DNA of 64,000 nt. It comes from Plasmodiophora brassicae (taxonomy: Eukaryota > Endomyxa: Phytomyxea > Phytomyxea > Plasmodiophorida). This document shows, one piece after another, positions 1-9,453 of this stretch. The translations under genes were made by a program, and so were the position numbers. Numbering within the stretch: position 1 is the stretch's first letter; each line of letters opens with the position of its first letter. The stretch is taken from NCBI GenBank assembly GCA_036867785.1, contig CP145417.1:1178001-1242000 (forward strand), in the 5' to 3' direction. The notes under the pieces were generated by a model. That model was not told the DNA's origin and searched no databases. It worked only from the letters and a program-made list of their open reading frames with translations.

Positions 1-73
1 TGTCGGATCGGGCGCGCATCAGTTCTGTATAACCTGTCGTCGGCGTCGACATTGACCTGCCCGTGATCAACGA

Positions 74-364
74 ATGACGCTCGAGGACAAGCGACGGGAG
101 GCGGCCAGGCTGCGCCAGGAGGCGCTGTCGCCCGACTCGGAGCTGCTGCCGACCAGGAAGGAGGCGGAATCGCTGCCGTACGACACGCCCGTGGCCGAGG
201 ACCAGCAGGAACGCCCGGTCGTCGAGGGCAAAGCCGAGAAGCGGGCCGGCGGCGAAGGCAAACCGACACTGCTGAACAAGAGCGACATCCGCAAACTGCG
301 ACGGGCCATGAAGCTCGAAGAGGAATGCCAGCAGGCGGCCGGCGGTGAGCGCCCCGAGGCCTGA
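74..364 (+). CDS. Small charged protein or last exon, unknown
   Basis: A 96-residue reading frame rich in Glu, Lys and Arg, with runs such as EDKRREAARLRQEA and DIRKLRRAMKLEEECQQ that suggest short helices or coiled coil. No signal peptide or membrane segment is seen. An in-frame stop lies at 53-55 and no acceptor AG occurs between it and the ATG, so this may be a complete small gene. It could also be the 3' exon of a gene entering from the left edge. I do not recognise a family. Confidence 0.45.
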   Translation: MTLEDKRREAARLRQEALSPDSELLPTRKEAESLPYDTPVAEDQQERPVVEGKAEKRAGGEGKPTLLNKSDIRKLRRAMKLEEECQQAAGGERPEA

Positions 365-713
365 GACGTCCGAGAGCGCCACCGGTCGTCGACCGGCGCG
401 CCAGTGTGCCCGTGCTCTGCTGCAGGTCCAAATTCTGCCCCCGTCCCCACATCGCACATGCAATACACGCGACGCTAGTATGTAGAAGACATTGTCGCCC
501 TGCGAAGTCCAAATCCAGAACACGGCCAGAGCCAATTGCGCTGTGTGCCCGTGGCCACGACGACGAACGAGGCATTAATCCGGGGCGCGACTAATCCGGG
601 GCACCGCGCGCTGCTGCGGCGGGCGGCCCTGTGGCCCGGCACGTCATCGATTGCGCGCTAGGGTCGACGTGTCCATTACAACGGAGCACTAATCGGGAGG
701 CGGCGACGCGCGC
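365..713. promoter_or_regulatory. Intergenic/5' region with repeated CTAATCCGG-like motif
   Basis: No convincing gene is seen. TAATCCGGGGC occurs twice (576-586 and 592-602) and CTAATCGGGA once (689-698), the last only 15 bp before the next ATG. Similar words precede the gene at 6048. A promoter or initiator role is inference. Confidence 0.35.
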
Positions 714-1544
714 ATGACCACGTCGGAGGCGCCGGGCGACGTCGCCGGGCGGCGTGCGCGCGCCCCCGTCGTCCTGCAGCCCGTCTGCACGCGCGCCTAC
801 CTGCTTAACGCCGGCCTGGTCCTGTACGTCGGCGTCTGGGTCGCCATCGCCTTCCTGGCGTACGTGTCGCTGGCCGACCCGCACCGCTACTACGTGTCCG
901 CCCTGGTGAACCACGCGCGGCGCGATCGCAACCGGGCGGTCGGCATCGGCGTCCTGATCGCCCTGGTCGTTGTCCACGCCGCCTGGCAGCTGTTCCGCTC
1001 CGAGACGGCCCACGTCCTGTCGGAGAAGTTCGGCAGGCGGTTCGCCGTCGACGAGCTGCGCGCCTTCATGTCGTGCGACCCGGAGGTGATCGTGTCGGCG
1101 TACACACCGACCCGGTGCCGGGGCGTGACCTGGAAGCGCATCCAGTACAAGGCGTGGGCGGCGGCGCCCGGCAGCCGCCCCGGCGACCTCGACGGCATCC
1201 GCTGGCCGGCGCCCTACACGATCCTGCACGTCGACGAGCGCCTCGACATTGACGAGGACGCCCGGCGGGACGCCATCGGCAAGTTCAGATCGTGCTGCTC
1301 GTTCTTCGTCTCGTGCCGCGGGCGCTGCGCCGACTCCACGTTCAGCCGGCGCATGTTCGTCATCAACGGCGACCGGCGCTGGTGGATGTCCCGCATCACG
1401 TTCACGATCGCGACCCTGTTCGGCCTGTCCTGGCTGTACACGTACCTGTTCCTGCGGCGGTGCACGCCCGTCGCCATACGCATCACGAAACGCGTCGACG
1501 TCGTCCGGCAACAACAACAACAACAACAACACGACCCGGTATGA
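714..1544 (+). CDS. Multi-pass membrane protein with C-terminal polyQ
   Basis: An intronless 276-aa frame. Hydrophobic segments lie at about residues 27-52 and 77-94, with a third near 225-248. Between the second and third is a soluble region with several Cys (CCSFFVSC, about residues 196-203). The arrangement (paired N-terminal helices, cytosolic or lumenal domain, last helix) loosely recalls TMEM151-like proteins, but no diagnostic motif makes this firm. The C-terminus ends in seven Gln from a pure CAA microsatellite at about 1509-1530, so its length is likely to vary. The ATG follows an upstream motif cluster. Function unknown. Confidence 0.7.
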   Translation: MTTSEAPGDVAGRRARAPVVLQPVCTRAYLLNAGLVLYVGVWVAIAFLAYVSLADPHRYYVSALVNHARRDRNRAVGIGVLIALVVVHAAWQLFRSETAHVLSEKFGRRFAVDELRAFMSCDPEVIVSAYTPTRCRGVTWKRIQYKAWAAAPGSRPGDLDGIRWPAPYTILHVDERLDIDEDARRDAIGKFRSCCSFFVSCRGRCADSTFSRRMFVINGDRRWWMSRITFTIATLFGLSWLYTYLFLRRCTPVAIRITKRVDVVRQQQQQQQHDPV

Positions 1545-2005
1545 CAGGCAGGCAGTGCGACGACGACGCGACTTGTATATTTACAAAGCAGACGCATAAT
1601 AGTAAAGCGCGAGGGATCGCCAGGCGACACGCGCGACGCAGGTCTCGCATATGGGACAGACAGCCGTCGCCTCCCCGATCCGATACCTGAAAGAGGGGTG
1701 GCGGCGGATCGAAAATAACGCAGCGGCCCGTCCGGAGCTGCAGATCGCTGACGACTGTGGGCCAACCTGCAGCTGCACAGGGACGCTGCAGCTGGGACAG
1801 GGGCGACAGTGCCCAGCAGACCCGCGGCAGGGCGGAACGAGCAAGTCCGTGGCGGGGCGCGTGGCCCGCGACTAAAACCGACGATCGACGTCGTTGGGTG
1901 CGCAGGCGGCAGACGGGCGCAACCATGAAGGTAGGCGCGGGCTGGCCGACGATGCCGCTGGGGCGGAATCGCTGACCGGTGCGCTGTGTGGCCCCCGTGT
2001 AGAAC
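1545..2005. other. Intergenic spacer upstream of CCT-theta
   Basis: Frames here are short and lack recognisable protein features. A small AT-rich patch (TTGTATATTTACAAA, near 1573) may be the 3' end of the preceding gene. The rest is GC-rich spacer and probably holds the CCT-theta promoter. No repeat or RNA gene was seen. Confidence 0.4.
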
Positions 2006-3711
2006 ATGCGTCGCGGCATGCCGAATCTGTTCAAGCAGGGGACGCAGCACCTGTCCGGCGTGGCCGACGCCGTCGTGCGCAACATCGAGGCCTGCAAGCA
2101 GCTCGCCAAGATGACGCGGACGTCGCTGGGGCCGAACGGCATGAACAAGATGGTGATCAACCACCTGGACAAGCTGTTCGTCACGTCGGACGCGGCGACG
2201 ATCCTCAAGGAGACCGACGTGGTGCACCCGGCCGCCAAGATGATGGTCCTGGCCGCCAACCAGCAGGACTACGAGTGCGGCGACGGCGCCAACTCGGTCA
2301 TCGTCCTGGCCGGCGAGCTCATGGCCAAGGCCGAGGCCCTGCTGCGCATGGGCCTGCACCCGGCCGACATTGTCCGCGGCTTCGTCCTGGCCGGCGACCG
2401 GGCCATGGAGATCCTGCCCACGCTGACCTGCCACACGCACGGTACGTTTCGAACCCGGATCGCTGTGGCGCCCCGCGCCTCCCATGTCTCAATGTGCGTC
2501 GCCCCCCTGCAGATGACTTCCTGTCGGCGTCGGCGCTGTCGGCCGCCTGCTTCAGCGCCATCTGCGCCAAGCAGTACGGCGTCGAGGCGCAGCTCTGCCG
2601 CCTGATTGGCGAGGCGTGCGCCGCCGTCATGCCCAAGGACGCCAAGGCGTTCAACGTGGACAACGTGCGCGTCTGCAAGGTGCTGGGCGGCACCCTGCAC
2701 CAGTCGCAGGTCGTCCAGGGCGTCGTCGTGGCCCGGCCGCCGCACGGCACCGTGCACCGGTTGTCGCCCGCCCACATCGCCGTCTTCGTCGAGTCGATCG
2801 ACGCGTCGTCGACCGACACGAAGGGGACCGTGGCGCTGACGTCCGCCCAGGAGCTGCTGGACTACAGCCTGGGCGAGGAGACGCTCATGGCCAAGACGAT
2901 CGAGGCGATCCGGGCGACCGGCTGCAACTGCGTCGTGACGGGCGGCAAGATCAGCGAGCTGGCCATGCACTTCCTGGACCAGGCCGGCGTCCTGGCCGTC
3001 ACGATCCCGTCCAAGTTCGAGCTGCGGCGCCTGGCGCGCTCCGTCGGCGCCACCCTGAACCTGAACATCCACACGCCGATCCAGGCGGCCGACCTGGGCT
3101 TCTGCTCGTCCGTCGCCCTGCGCGACATTGGCGCCCAGTCCTGCACGGTCTTCGAGCAGGGCGCCGCCAGCCAGCAGCGCTCGTCGATCGCCACGATCGT
3201 CCTGCGCGGCTCCACCGACAACTACCTGAACGACTACGAGCGGGCGATCGAGGACGGCGTCAACGTCGTGCGCGCCACCTGCCGCGACCCGCGCTTCGTC
3301 TGCGGGGCCGGCGCCGCCGAGATGGCCCTGTCCTGCCAGCTGGCCGAGTACGCGTCGACGCTGACCGGCCTGGAGCAGTACGCCGTCAAGGCGTACGCCG
3401 AGGCGCTCGAGGTGTTCCCCAGGACGCTGGCGCAGAACTCGGGCCTGGACGAGACGCAGATCCTGGCCCGGTTGTACGCCGCCCACGAGCGCGGCGACGG
3501 CCGCGTCGGCGTCGACGTCGACGGTGCCGGCGTCGGCGACGTCCAGGGCAAGGGCGTCGTCGACCACCTGCAGACGAAGGCGCACGCGATCAGGATGGCG
3601 ACGGACGCGGCCGCCACCATCCTCCAGGTCGACCAGATCATCATGGCCAAGGCGGCCGGCGGCCCGAAACCGCCCAAGGGCCAGGGCCACTGGGACGACC
3701 GCGAGGACTAA
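2006..3711 (+). CDS. CCT8: T-complex protein 1 subunit theta (CCT8)
   Basis: Subunit theta of the cytosolic TRiC/CCT chaperonin, which folds actin, tubulin and other proteins using ATP. Exons 2006-2441 and 2513-3711 give 544 aa, the usual length. The single 71-nt intron has donor GTACGT and acceptor CTGCAG, phase 1. Family hallmarks are the N-terminal GPNGMNKMVINH block, GDGAN in the ATP site, VVTGGKISELALH-like apical sequence, STIVLRGSTDN-like equatorial sequence, LEQYAVKAYAEALEV-like helix and the C-terminal DQIIMAKAAGGPKPP. The subtype is theta because both the N-terminal block and the C-terminal tail match theta rather than other subunits. The start fits the family N-terminus. Confidence 0.96.
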
Positions 3712-3718
3712 CGCACGG

Positions 3719-3762
3719 GTTCGAACACGCACACACACACGCGCACGCACACGCACACAATA
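3719..3762. repeat. CA-rich microsatellite between convergent genes
   Basis: An alternating CACACA/CGCACA tract lies in the 81-bp gap between the convergent CCT-theta and Cys-rich membrane protein genes. It probably falls in the 3' UTR of one or both. Confidence 0.7.
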
Positions 3763-3792
3763 CATTACGCGCTCCACATCGGTCAGCACCGG

Positions 3793-5601
3793 TTACTGGG
3801 CCAGCACGACCGACGACCCCATGTCGTCGTCGTCGTCGTCGTGTCGGTCCGGGCCCCGGCGGTCGTCGACGCTGTCCTGGTCGATCTGGCCGACGAGGTC
3901 GAGGATCTGCCCGCGCCGCGCCTGCCACCGGGTGCGCTTGACGGCGCGGCCGGCGGCGATCACGGCACCCAGCCCCAGGACGACGCCGACGAGCGCCGCC
4001 AGCGTCAGCAGCGCCTGGACGGTCCGCGCCGACGCGTCCGGCCCCATCTCGTCGCTGCGGTCGACGTTGACCCCCGTCCCGTCGTTCGCCTGGACGGCCG
4101 TGCCGAACGCGACCAACGCCGTCCCGTCGACGTAGGCCTCGGCGGGCAGGTCCTGCAGCAGCAGCGCGTTCATGTACGCGCCGTTGATCGCGTCCAGGAT
4201 GCCGCCGGCGGTGGTGACGTCGCCCGGGCCGACGACGGCGAGGCGCACGACGGCAACGTCGCCGCCGACCGTCATGGCGCAGGACAGCGACGAGGGCGGC
4301 AGCGCCGTCAGGCGCCCGACCTGCCTGGCGACCTGCGCGCAGACTAAGCCGGCGTTGGACGCCGCCCAGGCCGGCGACAGGTTGACGATCGGGACGAGCA
4401 GGTCCAGGGCGGGCGGGGCGGGCCGCCCGCACCGCTGCAGGGCGCGCGCGTCCACCGCCGCCCGGCACGCGTCGGCCAGGTACGCGCGCGTCCGGTTGTC
4501 GTCGTCGAACCCGGCGGGGAACGCGTCCACGACGGCGGCGACCGCGCAGCACCCGCCGTCCAGCATCGCCAGGGCGTCGTGCACCTCTGCACCCAGCAGG
4601 CGCCGGTCAGCACACACGTTGCCTTGCCGGCGGGGTGTTCCGCATGTGCAAACCACACACGTACGCTGCGCGCAGGCCGCGCTGCAGTGCGCGCCGCGTC
4701 CCGGGTCGCAGGCCGGCACCCGCACCTCCTGCGGCAGCTGCGCCAGGAACGCGCCGCACAGCTGCCCGGCGTCGTTCGTCGCGCAGGTCAACGCCAGGCG
4801 CTCGACGAGGGCGTCGTCGTCGTCGTCGTCGCCGCCCTGGCGCCGCGCGTACCTCGTCGCCGCGTACGCCAGCTGGCGGTCGCAGGCGGCCAGGCCACAG
4901 AAGGCGCCCGGGTCGGCCTGCGCCCGCGGGGCCCATGCGCGCGACACGGCGAGGAGGTCGGGCAGGGTGCGACCCTGGGCGCACCAGGCGCCCCGGTGGC
5001 GCGCGCAGACCATCGCCGCCAGGTACGGCAGCGGGTCGCCGTCGACCGTCGGCGTCGTCGCCCACTGCGCCAGCGACGAGACGGACAGGGCGGCGCGCGT
5101 GCACGCGTGCGGCACCGTGTCGCCGAGGGCGGCGCGCGCCACGTCGCCCGTGCAGAACTGCTCGAGGAACGGCCCGGTGAGCGAGGCGGGCATGGGCAGG
5201 GCGCCCAGCGTCGGCAGCGTCGCCAGGCACTGCCCGTCGTCGGCGCAGGCCGTCGCCGTCCAGCGCAGGACCCTGTTGACGGGGCGCAACTCGTTCAGGG
5301 AGGGGCGCGCCCGTCTGCGTCGCGTGTGTGTGTGTGTGTGTGCTAAGTACCTGTCGCGTTGCTGCTGGTCGGGTGCTGACGGGCAGGCCTGCGCCAGGTC
5401 GTGGGCGGCCCTCGTGATGTTGCCCAGGCCGGACGTGCACATCGTGGCCGCCGTGCCCAGCGCCGACCGGATCGCCGCCGCCAGCCCCGCGTACGCCGAC
5501 CCGCACGTCGGCGCTGCAGTCGTCGTCGTCGTCGCCGCCAGCCACCACGACGTCGCCAGGACGACCGCCGCCAGCTGGACGCCGCCCCGCATCTGTGACA
5601 T
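3793..5601 (-). CDS. Cys-rich type I membrane protein, unknown family
   Basis: A secreted or cell-surface protein of unknown function. It starts at MSQMRGG with a hydrophobic signal segment (LAAVVLATSWWLAA). A Cys-rich ectodomain of roughly 450 residues follows (motifs such as CAVGxx-free CADDGQC, CCAVAAVV, CSAACAQ). Near the C-terminus are one membrane helix (LAALVGVVLGLGAVIAAG) and a basic then Asp-rich cytosolic tail. Two in-frame introns are likely: 5273-5350 (78 nt; a shorter 36-nt alternative ends at 5315), which contains a (CA)n tract, and 4587-4664 (78 nt, donor GTACGT). Both keep the frame, so unspliced reading is also open. It is head to head with the gene at 6048. Confidence 0.75.
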   Translation of the reverse strand: MSQMRGGVQLAAVVLATSWWLAATTTTTAAPTCGSAYAGLAAAIRSALGTAATMCTSGLGNITRAAHDLAQACPSAPDQQQRDRYLAHTHTHTRRRRARPSLNELRPVNRVLRWTATACADDGQCLATLPTLGALPMPASLTGPFLEQFCTGDVARAALGDTVPHACTRAALSVSSLAQWATTPTVDGDPLPYLAAMVCARHRGAWCAQGRTLPDLLAVSRAWAPRAQADPGAFCGLAACDRQLAYAATRYARRQGGDDDDDDALVERLALTCATNDAGQLCGAFLAQLPQEVRVPACDPGRGAHCSAACAQRTCVVCTCGTPRRQGNVCADRRLLGAEVHDALAMLDGGCCAVAAVVDAFPAGFDDDNRTRAYLADACRAAVDARALQRCGRPAPPALDLLVPIVNLSPAWAASNAGLVCAQVARQVGRLTALPPSSLSCAMTVGGDVAVVRLAVVGPGDVTTAGGILDAINGAYMNALLLQDLPAEAYVDGTALVAFGTAVQANDGTGVNVDRSDEMGPDASARTVQALLTLAALVGVVLGLGAVIAAGRAVKRTRWQARRGQILDLVGQIDQDSVDDRRGPDRHDDDDDDMGSSVVLAQ

Positions 5602-6047
5602 GGGCGGGTTGGCCGTGTCGCAGGCGTGCCTCCCGTTCGAGAGGGTATAACCCAACTAGGTAAGTACGGGCGCGAGCGCATCGCGATCGGGTACCAACTA
5701 CCTCGCGATAGGCATCGGCGTCCCTGGCACCAGAACCCCGGCACGGGGCGCCACGTCAGCGGCCAGGCATCCCGGTCAACAACGCCTACAGTAGTGCGGC
5801 TAGTGCCCTACATAAGCACCGTACATGACGTGGAAACGCCGCACGATGTCGCCCGACTCCGTGGGTCTATTTCCGGCCCTGCCATTTCCGTCCCGTTCTA
5901 AATCGGGCAACGAACGGGCCTAATTCCGTCCGGCGCCCCGGATGTCGAATCGGCGCTCGCCCGCCCCGTGGGCTAATTCGGCCGTCTCCGTCCACCCGAG
6001 AGAGCCTGGGCCGCTATCGCCGTTCGCGCCCGCACGCGCATTGCCCC
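5602..6047. promoter_or_regulatory. Divergent promoter region
   Basis: The spacer separates the minus-strand Cys-rich membrane protein from the plus-strand gene at 6048. It carries CTAAATCGGG (5898), CTAATTCCGT (5920) and CTAATTCGGC (5973), the same word family seen before the gene at 714. No coding potential is evident. Confidence 0.4.
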
Positions 6048-6917
6048 ATGACGACGCACATCGGGGTCGCCGGCACCGCCGCCGCTGCTGCCCCAGTCGG
6101 CGGCGACACCGCCACCGTACCCGCTGACAGCAATGCCGCCGGCGCCGCCGCCGACGACGAGGTGCAGCGCCTGCGCGACCAGATCATCGAGATGCACATG
6201 GCGCAGATGGAGCGTGTCCTGGCCCTGAAACGGGTGACGTCGGGGCGCGCCGAGAAGCGCCGGCGCCTGGCGACGTCGATCGCGCCGGTCGAGTCGCTGG
6301 ACGCGTGCCGGGAGATGAGCGACCCGGACCGGCAGGCCCTGCTGCAGGCGTGCGACGTGGACGGCGCCGCGCCCACCGCCCCGCTGCGCCTGATGGCCGA
6401 ACCGTTCAAGGCGTGCCTGAACGGGGTCGACTGCGTCATGGGCGACGACCTGCCCCAGGAGGTCGTCCGGCGCCTGCAGCAGGTGCACGCCCTGCTCCGC
6501 GCCCTGCAGGAGCGCATCGCCGACCCGACGTCGATGGACGACCCCGTCGACGTCGCCGGGCGGTTCGCGTCGACGGCCGCCCGCCTCATCGAGGACGACA
6601 TCAGCATGATACGCGACTGCCGGCAGAGCTGGGTCGAGGCCCGCCTCCAGCAATGGCTGCACGGCCGGCACACGCTCATGGCCAGGCAGTCGGCGTTCCG
6701 ACCCGTGCGCGTACAGCACCCGACGCAGGACCAGGGCGCCGGTGTCGCTCCGCACCATTCACCTCCTCCTACGGCTACTCCTCCTACGCCAGGGCCAGCG
6801 CCGAGTCCCGCCCTTCGTCAGGCACCCGCCCCGATCGTGCCCTATAGCGCACACGGGCACGCCGCCAGCAGCAGCAGCAGCATCGTCGACACCGACTCGC
6901 ACCTGACACTGCAATAA
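6048..6917 (+). CDS. Coiled-coil protein with Pro-rich tail, unknown
   Basis: An intronless 289-aa frame. The N-terminus is Ala-rich and low complexity. A charged helix follows at about residues 38-75 (DEVQRLRDQIIEMHMAQMERVL, with KRxxSGRAEKRRRLA after it), resembling a basic leucine-zipper-like or nuclear-localisation segment. Then comes a helical middle with ALLRALQERI, a Pro/Thr-rich stretch near 235-265 and a Ser run. No membrane segment or enzyme motif was found. A nuclear or scaffold role is only a guess. Confidence 0.6.
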   Translation: MTTHIGVAGTAAAAAPVGGDTATVPADSNAAGAAADDEVQRLRDQIIEMHMAQMERVLALKRVTSGRAEKRRRLATSIAPVESLDACREMSDPDRQALLQACDVDGAAPTAPLRLMAEPFKACLNGVDCVMGDDLPQEVVRRLQQVHALLRALQERIADPTSMDDPVDVAGRFASTAARLIEDDISMIRDCRQSWVEARLQQWLHGRHTLMARQSAFRPVRVQHPTQDQGAGVAPHHSPPPTATPPTPGPAPSPALRQAPAPIVPYSAHGHAASSSSSIVDTDSHLTLQ

Positions 6918-6965
6918 TAAGAACGACGATGCGTTTAGCCCAGTTGATAAGAACGACGATGCGTT
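6917..6965. repeat. 19-bp direct repeat, 30-bp period
   Basis: ATAAGAACGACGATGCGTT occurs exactly twice (6917-6935 and 6947-6965), starting at the stop codon of the preceding gene. It lies in the short convergent spacer before the permease 3' end. It could be a local duplication or a 3' processing element. Confidence 0.75.
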
Positions 6966-7124
6966 ATGGGTAGGCCAGTCTGCGCCGGTCGGCGAGCGGG
7001 CATCCCCTGTCTGTTCCTTTGCAGGCGGCGCCCCGCCAATGTATTGACGAACCAGTGGACACGCCAACTTCGCAGACGAGGCACCTACGGTGACCTGTAT
7101 TCATAACTGGGGGCGCGGCGACGC

Positions 7125-8826
7125 TCAGCAGAAGACGCTCGGGATGGACGCGGACGACATGGAGGAGTCGGCGGTGGCCTCCGGCAGCGGGGACGACGAC
7201 GCTGAGCTGGTCGCGTCGGTGCGCACGCACCCGTCGCCTGCCCAGTAGGCGACGGTGACGATGGCGCCGTTGACCACGGTGGCAATGACGACGACCATGG
7301 GGTAGGCCAGGGCGATGGACCCGACGATGAAGGCCAGGATGGCGGTCTTGACGACGGTGATGACCCAGGCGCCGAGCAGGCCGCCGGGGACGACGAACGG
7401 GCGCTCGGCGAGCGGCTCCCGGTACTTGAGGACGATGAAGGCGGCGAACTCGAGCGCCAGCCGGAAGCAGTTCAGCAGGGCGAGGAACTGGACCAGGACC
7501 TGGAAGTCAAAGTAGGCGATGACGGCGGCGACGACGAACTGGACGGACAGCGCGTTCAGCGGCGTGCCGAACCGCGGGCAGATGCGCCCGAGGATCTTGG
7601 GCAGCGTCCGCGTCTGGATACCGTCGTCCTTGTTCGACGCGCCCATCGCCGACATCATGCGCGAGTTCGCCGCCATGCCCGCCAGCAGCTGGCCCAGGTT
7701 CGCCAGGATCTGTCCCGCGACGACCACTGTCAGTACCCGGCAGACGACGGCAGATCGCACGTGTCACTGACGGCGGCGACAATGACCCAGACGACCAGCC
7801 ATCCGTGCCCGCTGATGTGCTGTGCGGCAACGAGGAACGCGTCATCGCCCCAGGCGCTGGCGTCCGGCAGCAGCGCGTACGAGACGACGATCGGGATGAC
7901 GTTGGCCGCCGTGCCCGCCAGCATGGCCAGCGCGATGCCCAGCGGGTACGTTCGCGTCGGGTTGCGCACCTCGCCGGCAAAGTTCGACAACGCGTCCCAG
8001 CCCGTCGACGACCACAACAGCACGGACGATAGCAGCGACCTGCAAGGTAGGCACGGGCGGTCAGGGGCGCAACCGGTGGCGTGCACGTGCCGCGACTGAC
8101 CATTGCACGTGCTCCGGGATGGCCAGGAAGTCGGCGGCGGGCAGCATGGTGGCGGCGAACGGGATCTCAACGACAAACACGCCGCAGGAGACGACCATGA
8201 GGACGAGGGACACGCTGCCGACGACGCTGAGGCCGACAGCGTTGCAGAGCGTGACGACCAGCAGGATGGCGATCTTGGCGGCGTACGCCTGCGCGTCCGA
8301 CAGCTGCAGGAACGACAGGTACCCGACGATCAGGTTCGGATACAGGCACAGGTCGACCAGGGCGGACGCCAACGAGTTATAGGCGTTGGCAACGCCCGCA
8401 CAGTTGCCCAGGGCGCGCCAGACCCACACCTAGGCAGGGGAGACCGTCCGTCAGCGAGACGAAACATGTGGCGCACCGCACACCGGGGACGTACGAGGGA
8501 TCCGCCGTTAACGCTCATCATGGAGGACAACTCTGCGGTCATGAGCGACTGCGGCACGGCCCACAGGAACGGTAACAGGATGAGGCCGGCCAGGGTCAGC
8601 AGGACGCCGCCCGCTTGGACCGCCTGCACACCGACACACACACGTTCAGGTGGGGGCACATGCCATCCAGTTGCAGATCACGTACGCTCTCGAGACCGAA
8701 CGGGCCGCCGCACGTTAAAAAGAAGGCGACAAAGACGAAATGCGCCAGCGATAGGACGCGCTTGGGCTTGCCGGCGTCGACAGCGGCGCCGGCGTCGTCA
8801 ACGACGACGACCACGGGCAGCGTCAT
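7125..8826 (-). CDS. Amino-acid/polyamine permease, LAT/PHS (APC) family
   Basis: A 12-TM proton-coupled importer related to plant polyamine uptake (PUT/LAT) transporters. Exons 8826-8686, 8623-8495, 8429-8101, 8039-7772 and 7709-7125 give 484 aa, the normal length. Introns are 61-66 nt. Family signatures in order are FFLTCGGPFGLES (TM1), LPFLWAVPQSLMTAEL (TM2), SSTGWDALSNFAGEVRNP (TM6 region), then ILANLGQLLAGMAANSRMM and PFVVPGG near the C-terminus. With these junctions the family alignment is close to gapless. The last about 35 residues are a Ser-rich cytosolic tail. It is convergent with the gene at 6048. Substrate (amino acid, cationic amino acid or polyamine) is not resolved. Confidence 0.9.
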
Positions 8827-9453
8827 GCCTAGGCTGGATACGGATAGGTACGATATACGATGGGTGTACAGTTGCTGCTGGTGCCGCGCTGTCCGGCGAC
8901 ACGAGACGACGACGAGGGTTCCCCGACCGAGGGTGTGCTACGAGCCCGCTACCCGCCAGAGCCGTGCTATCGGAAGTCGGCGGACATGTGACAACGACCA
9001 ACACCAGGGTACAGGGACGCGCGTCGTGTGCTGCTGCTGCTGCTGCTGGTGGTCAAGACCAGGTCCGCGTGTGCCACAACCTGCCCACTCTGCAAATCCC
9101 CGTCCGTCTCCGGTCGTCCGTCCGTCCGTCCGGCCCTCCCAAATTTATCGCTGACTCGGCGCAGTTCGCCCGCGAGGCCGCGTGGTCCGACGCGTGGCGC
9201 ACGTGGCGCGCAACTCCGCCACGGACTCCGCAGGCCCCCGCCAACCGGTACTATTAGGGCACGTCCCCCTATACCCTCCCCCTACACATCGTCGACGGGC
9301 CCTGTTCGCGGTGGCCGGGCTTCGATGCGAGGTCGGCGACACGTCGCGGACTGGCCGCTTGCGGGAGTGGTCATCAGGCGCCCAGCGTCGTTTTCACCAA
9401 AGGCAATGGGGCCTCAAACCGTCGCACAATTCATGTAAAAGAGTAAACACTGT
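8827..9453. other. Intergenic region with short microsatellites
   Basis: This is the promoter side of the permease and the 3' flank of the JmjC gene. It holds a CTG run near 9028-9050 and a GTCC run near 9113-9135. No supported gene; open frames are short and lack features. Confidence 0.45.

Noticed and set aside
591-1532. Long minus-strand frame opposite the polyQ membrane protein
   Set aside because: Low-complexity Arg/Asp/Gly sequence typical of antisense GC-rich frames. The plus strand has clear membrane helices.
2269-3789. 506-codon open frame antisense to CCT-theta
   Set aside because: It arises from GC-rich codon bias; the plus strand is an unmistakable CCT8 protein and the antisense product has no features.
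5315-5350. HTHTHTHT coding repeat in the Cys-rich membrane protein
   Set aside because: It coincides with a (CA)n tract immediately after a GTACTT donor, so it is more likely intronic.
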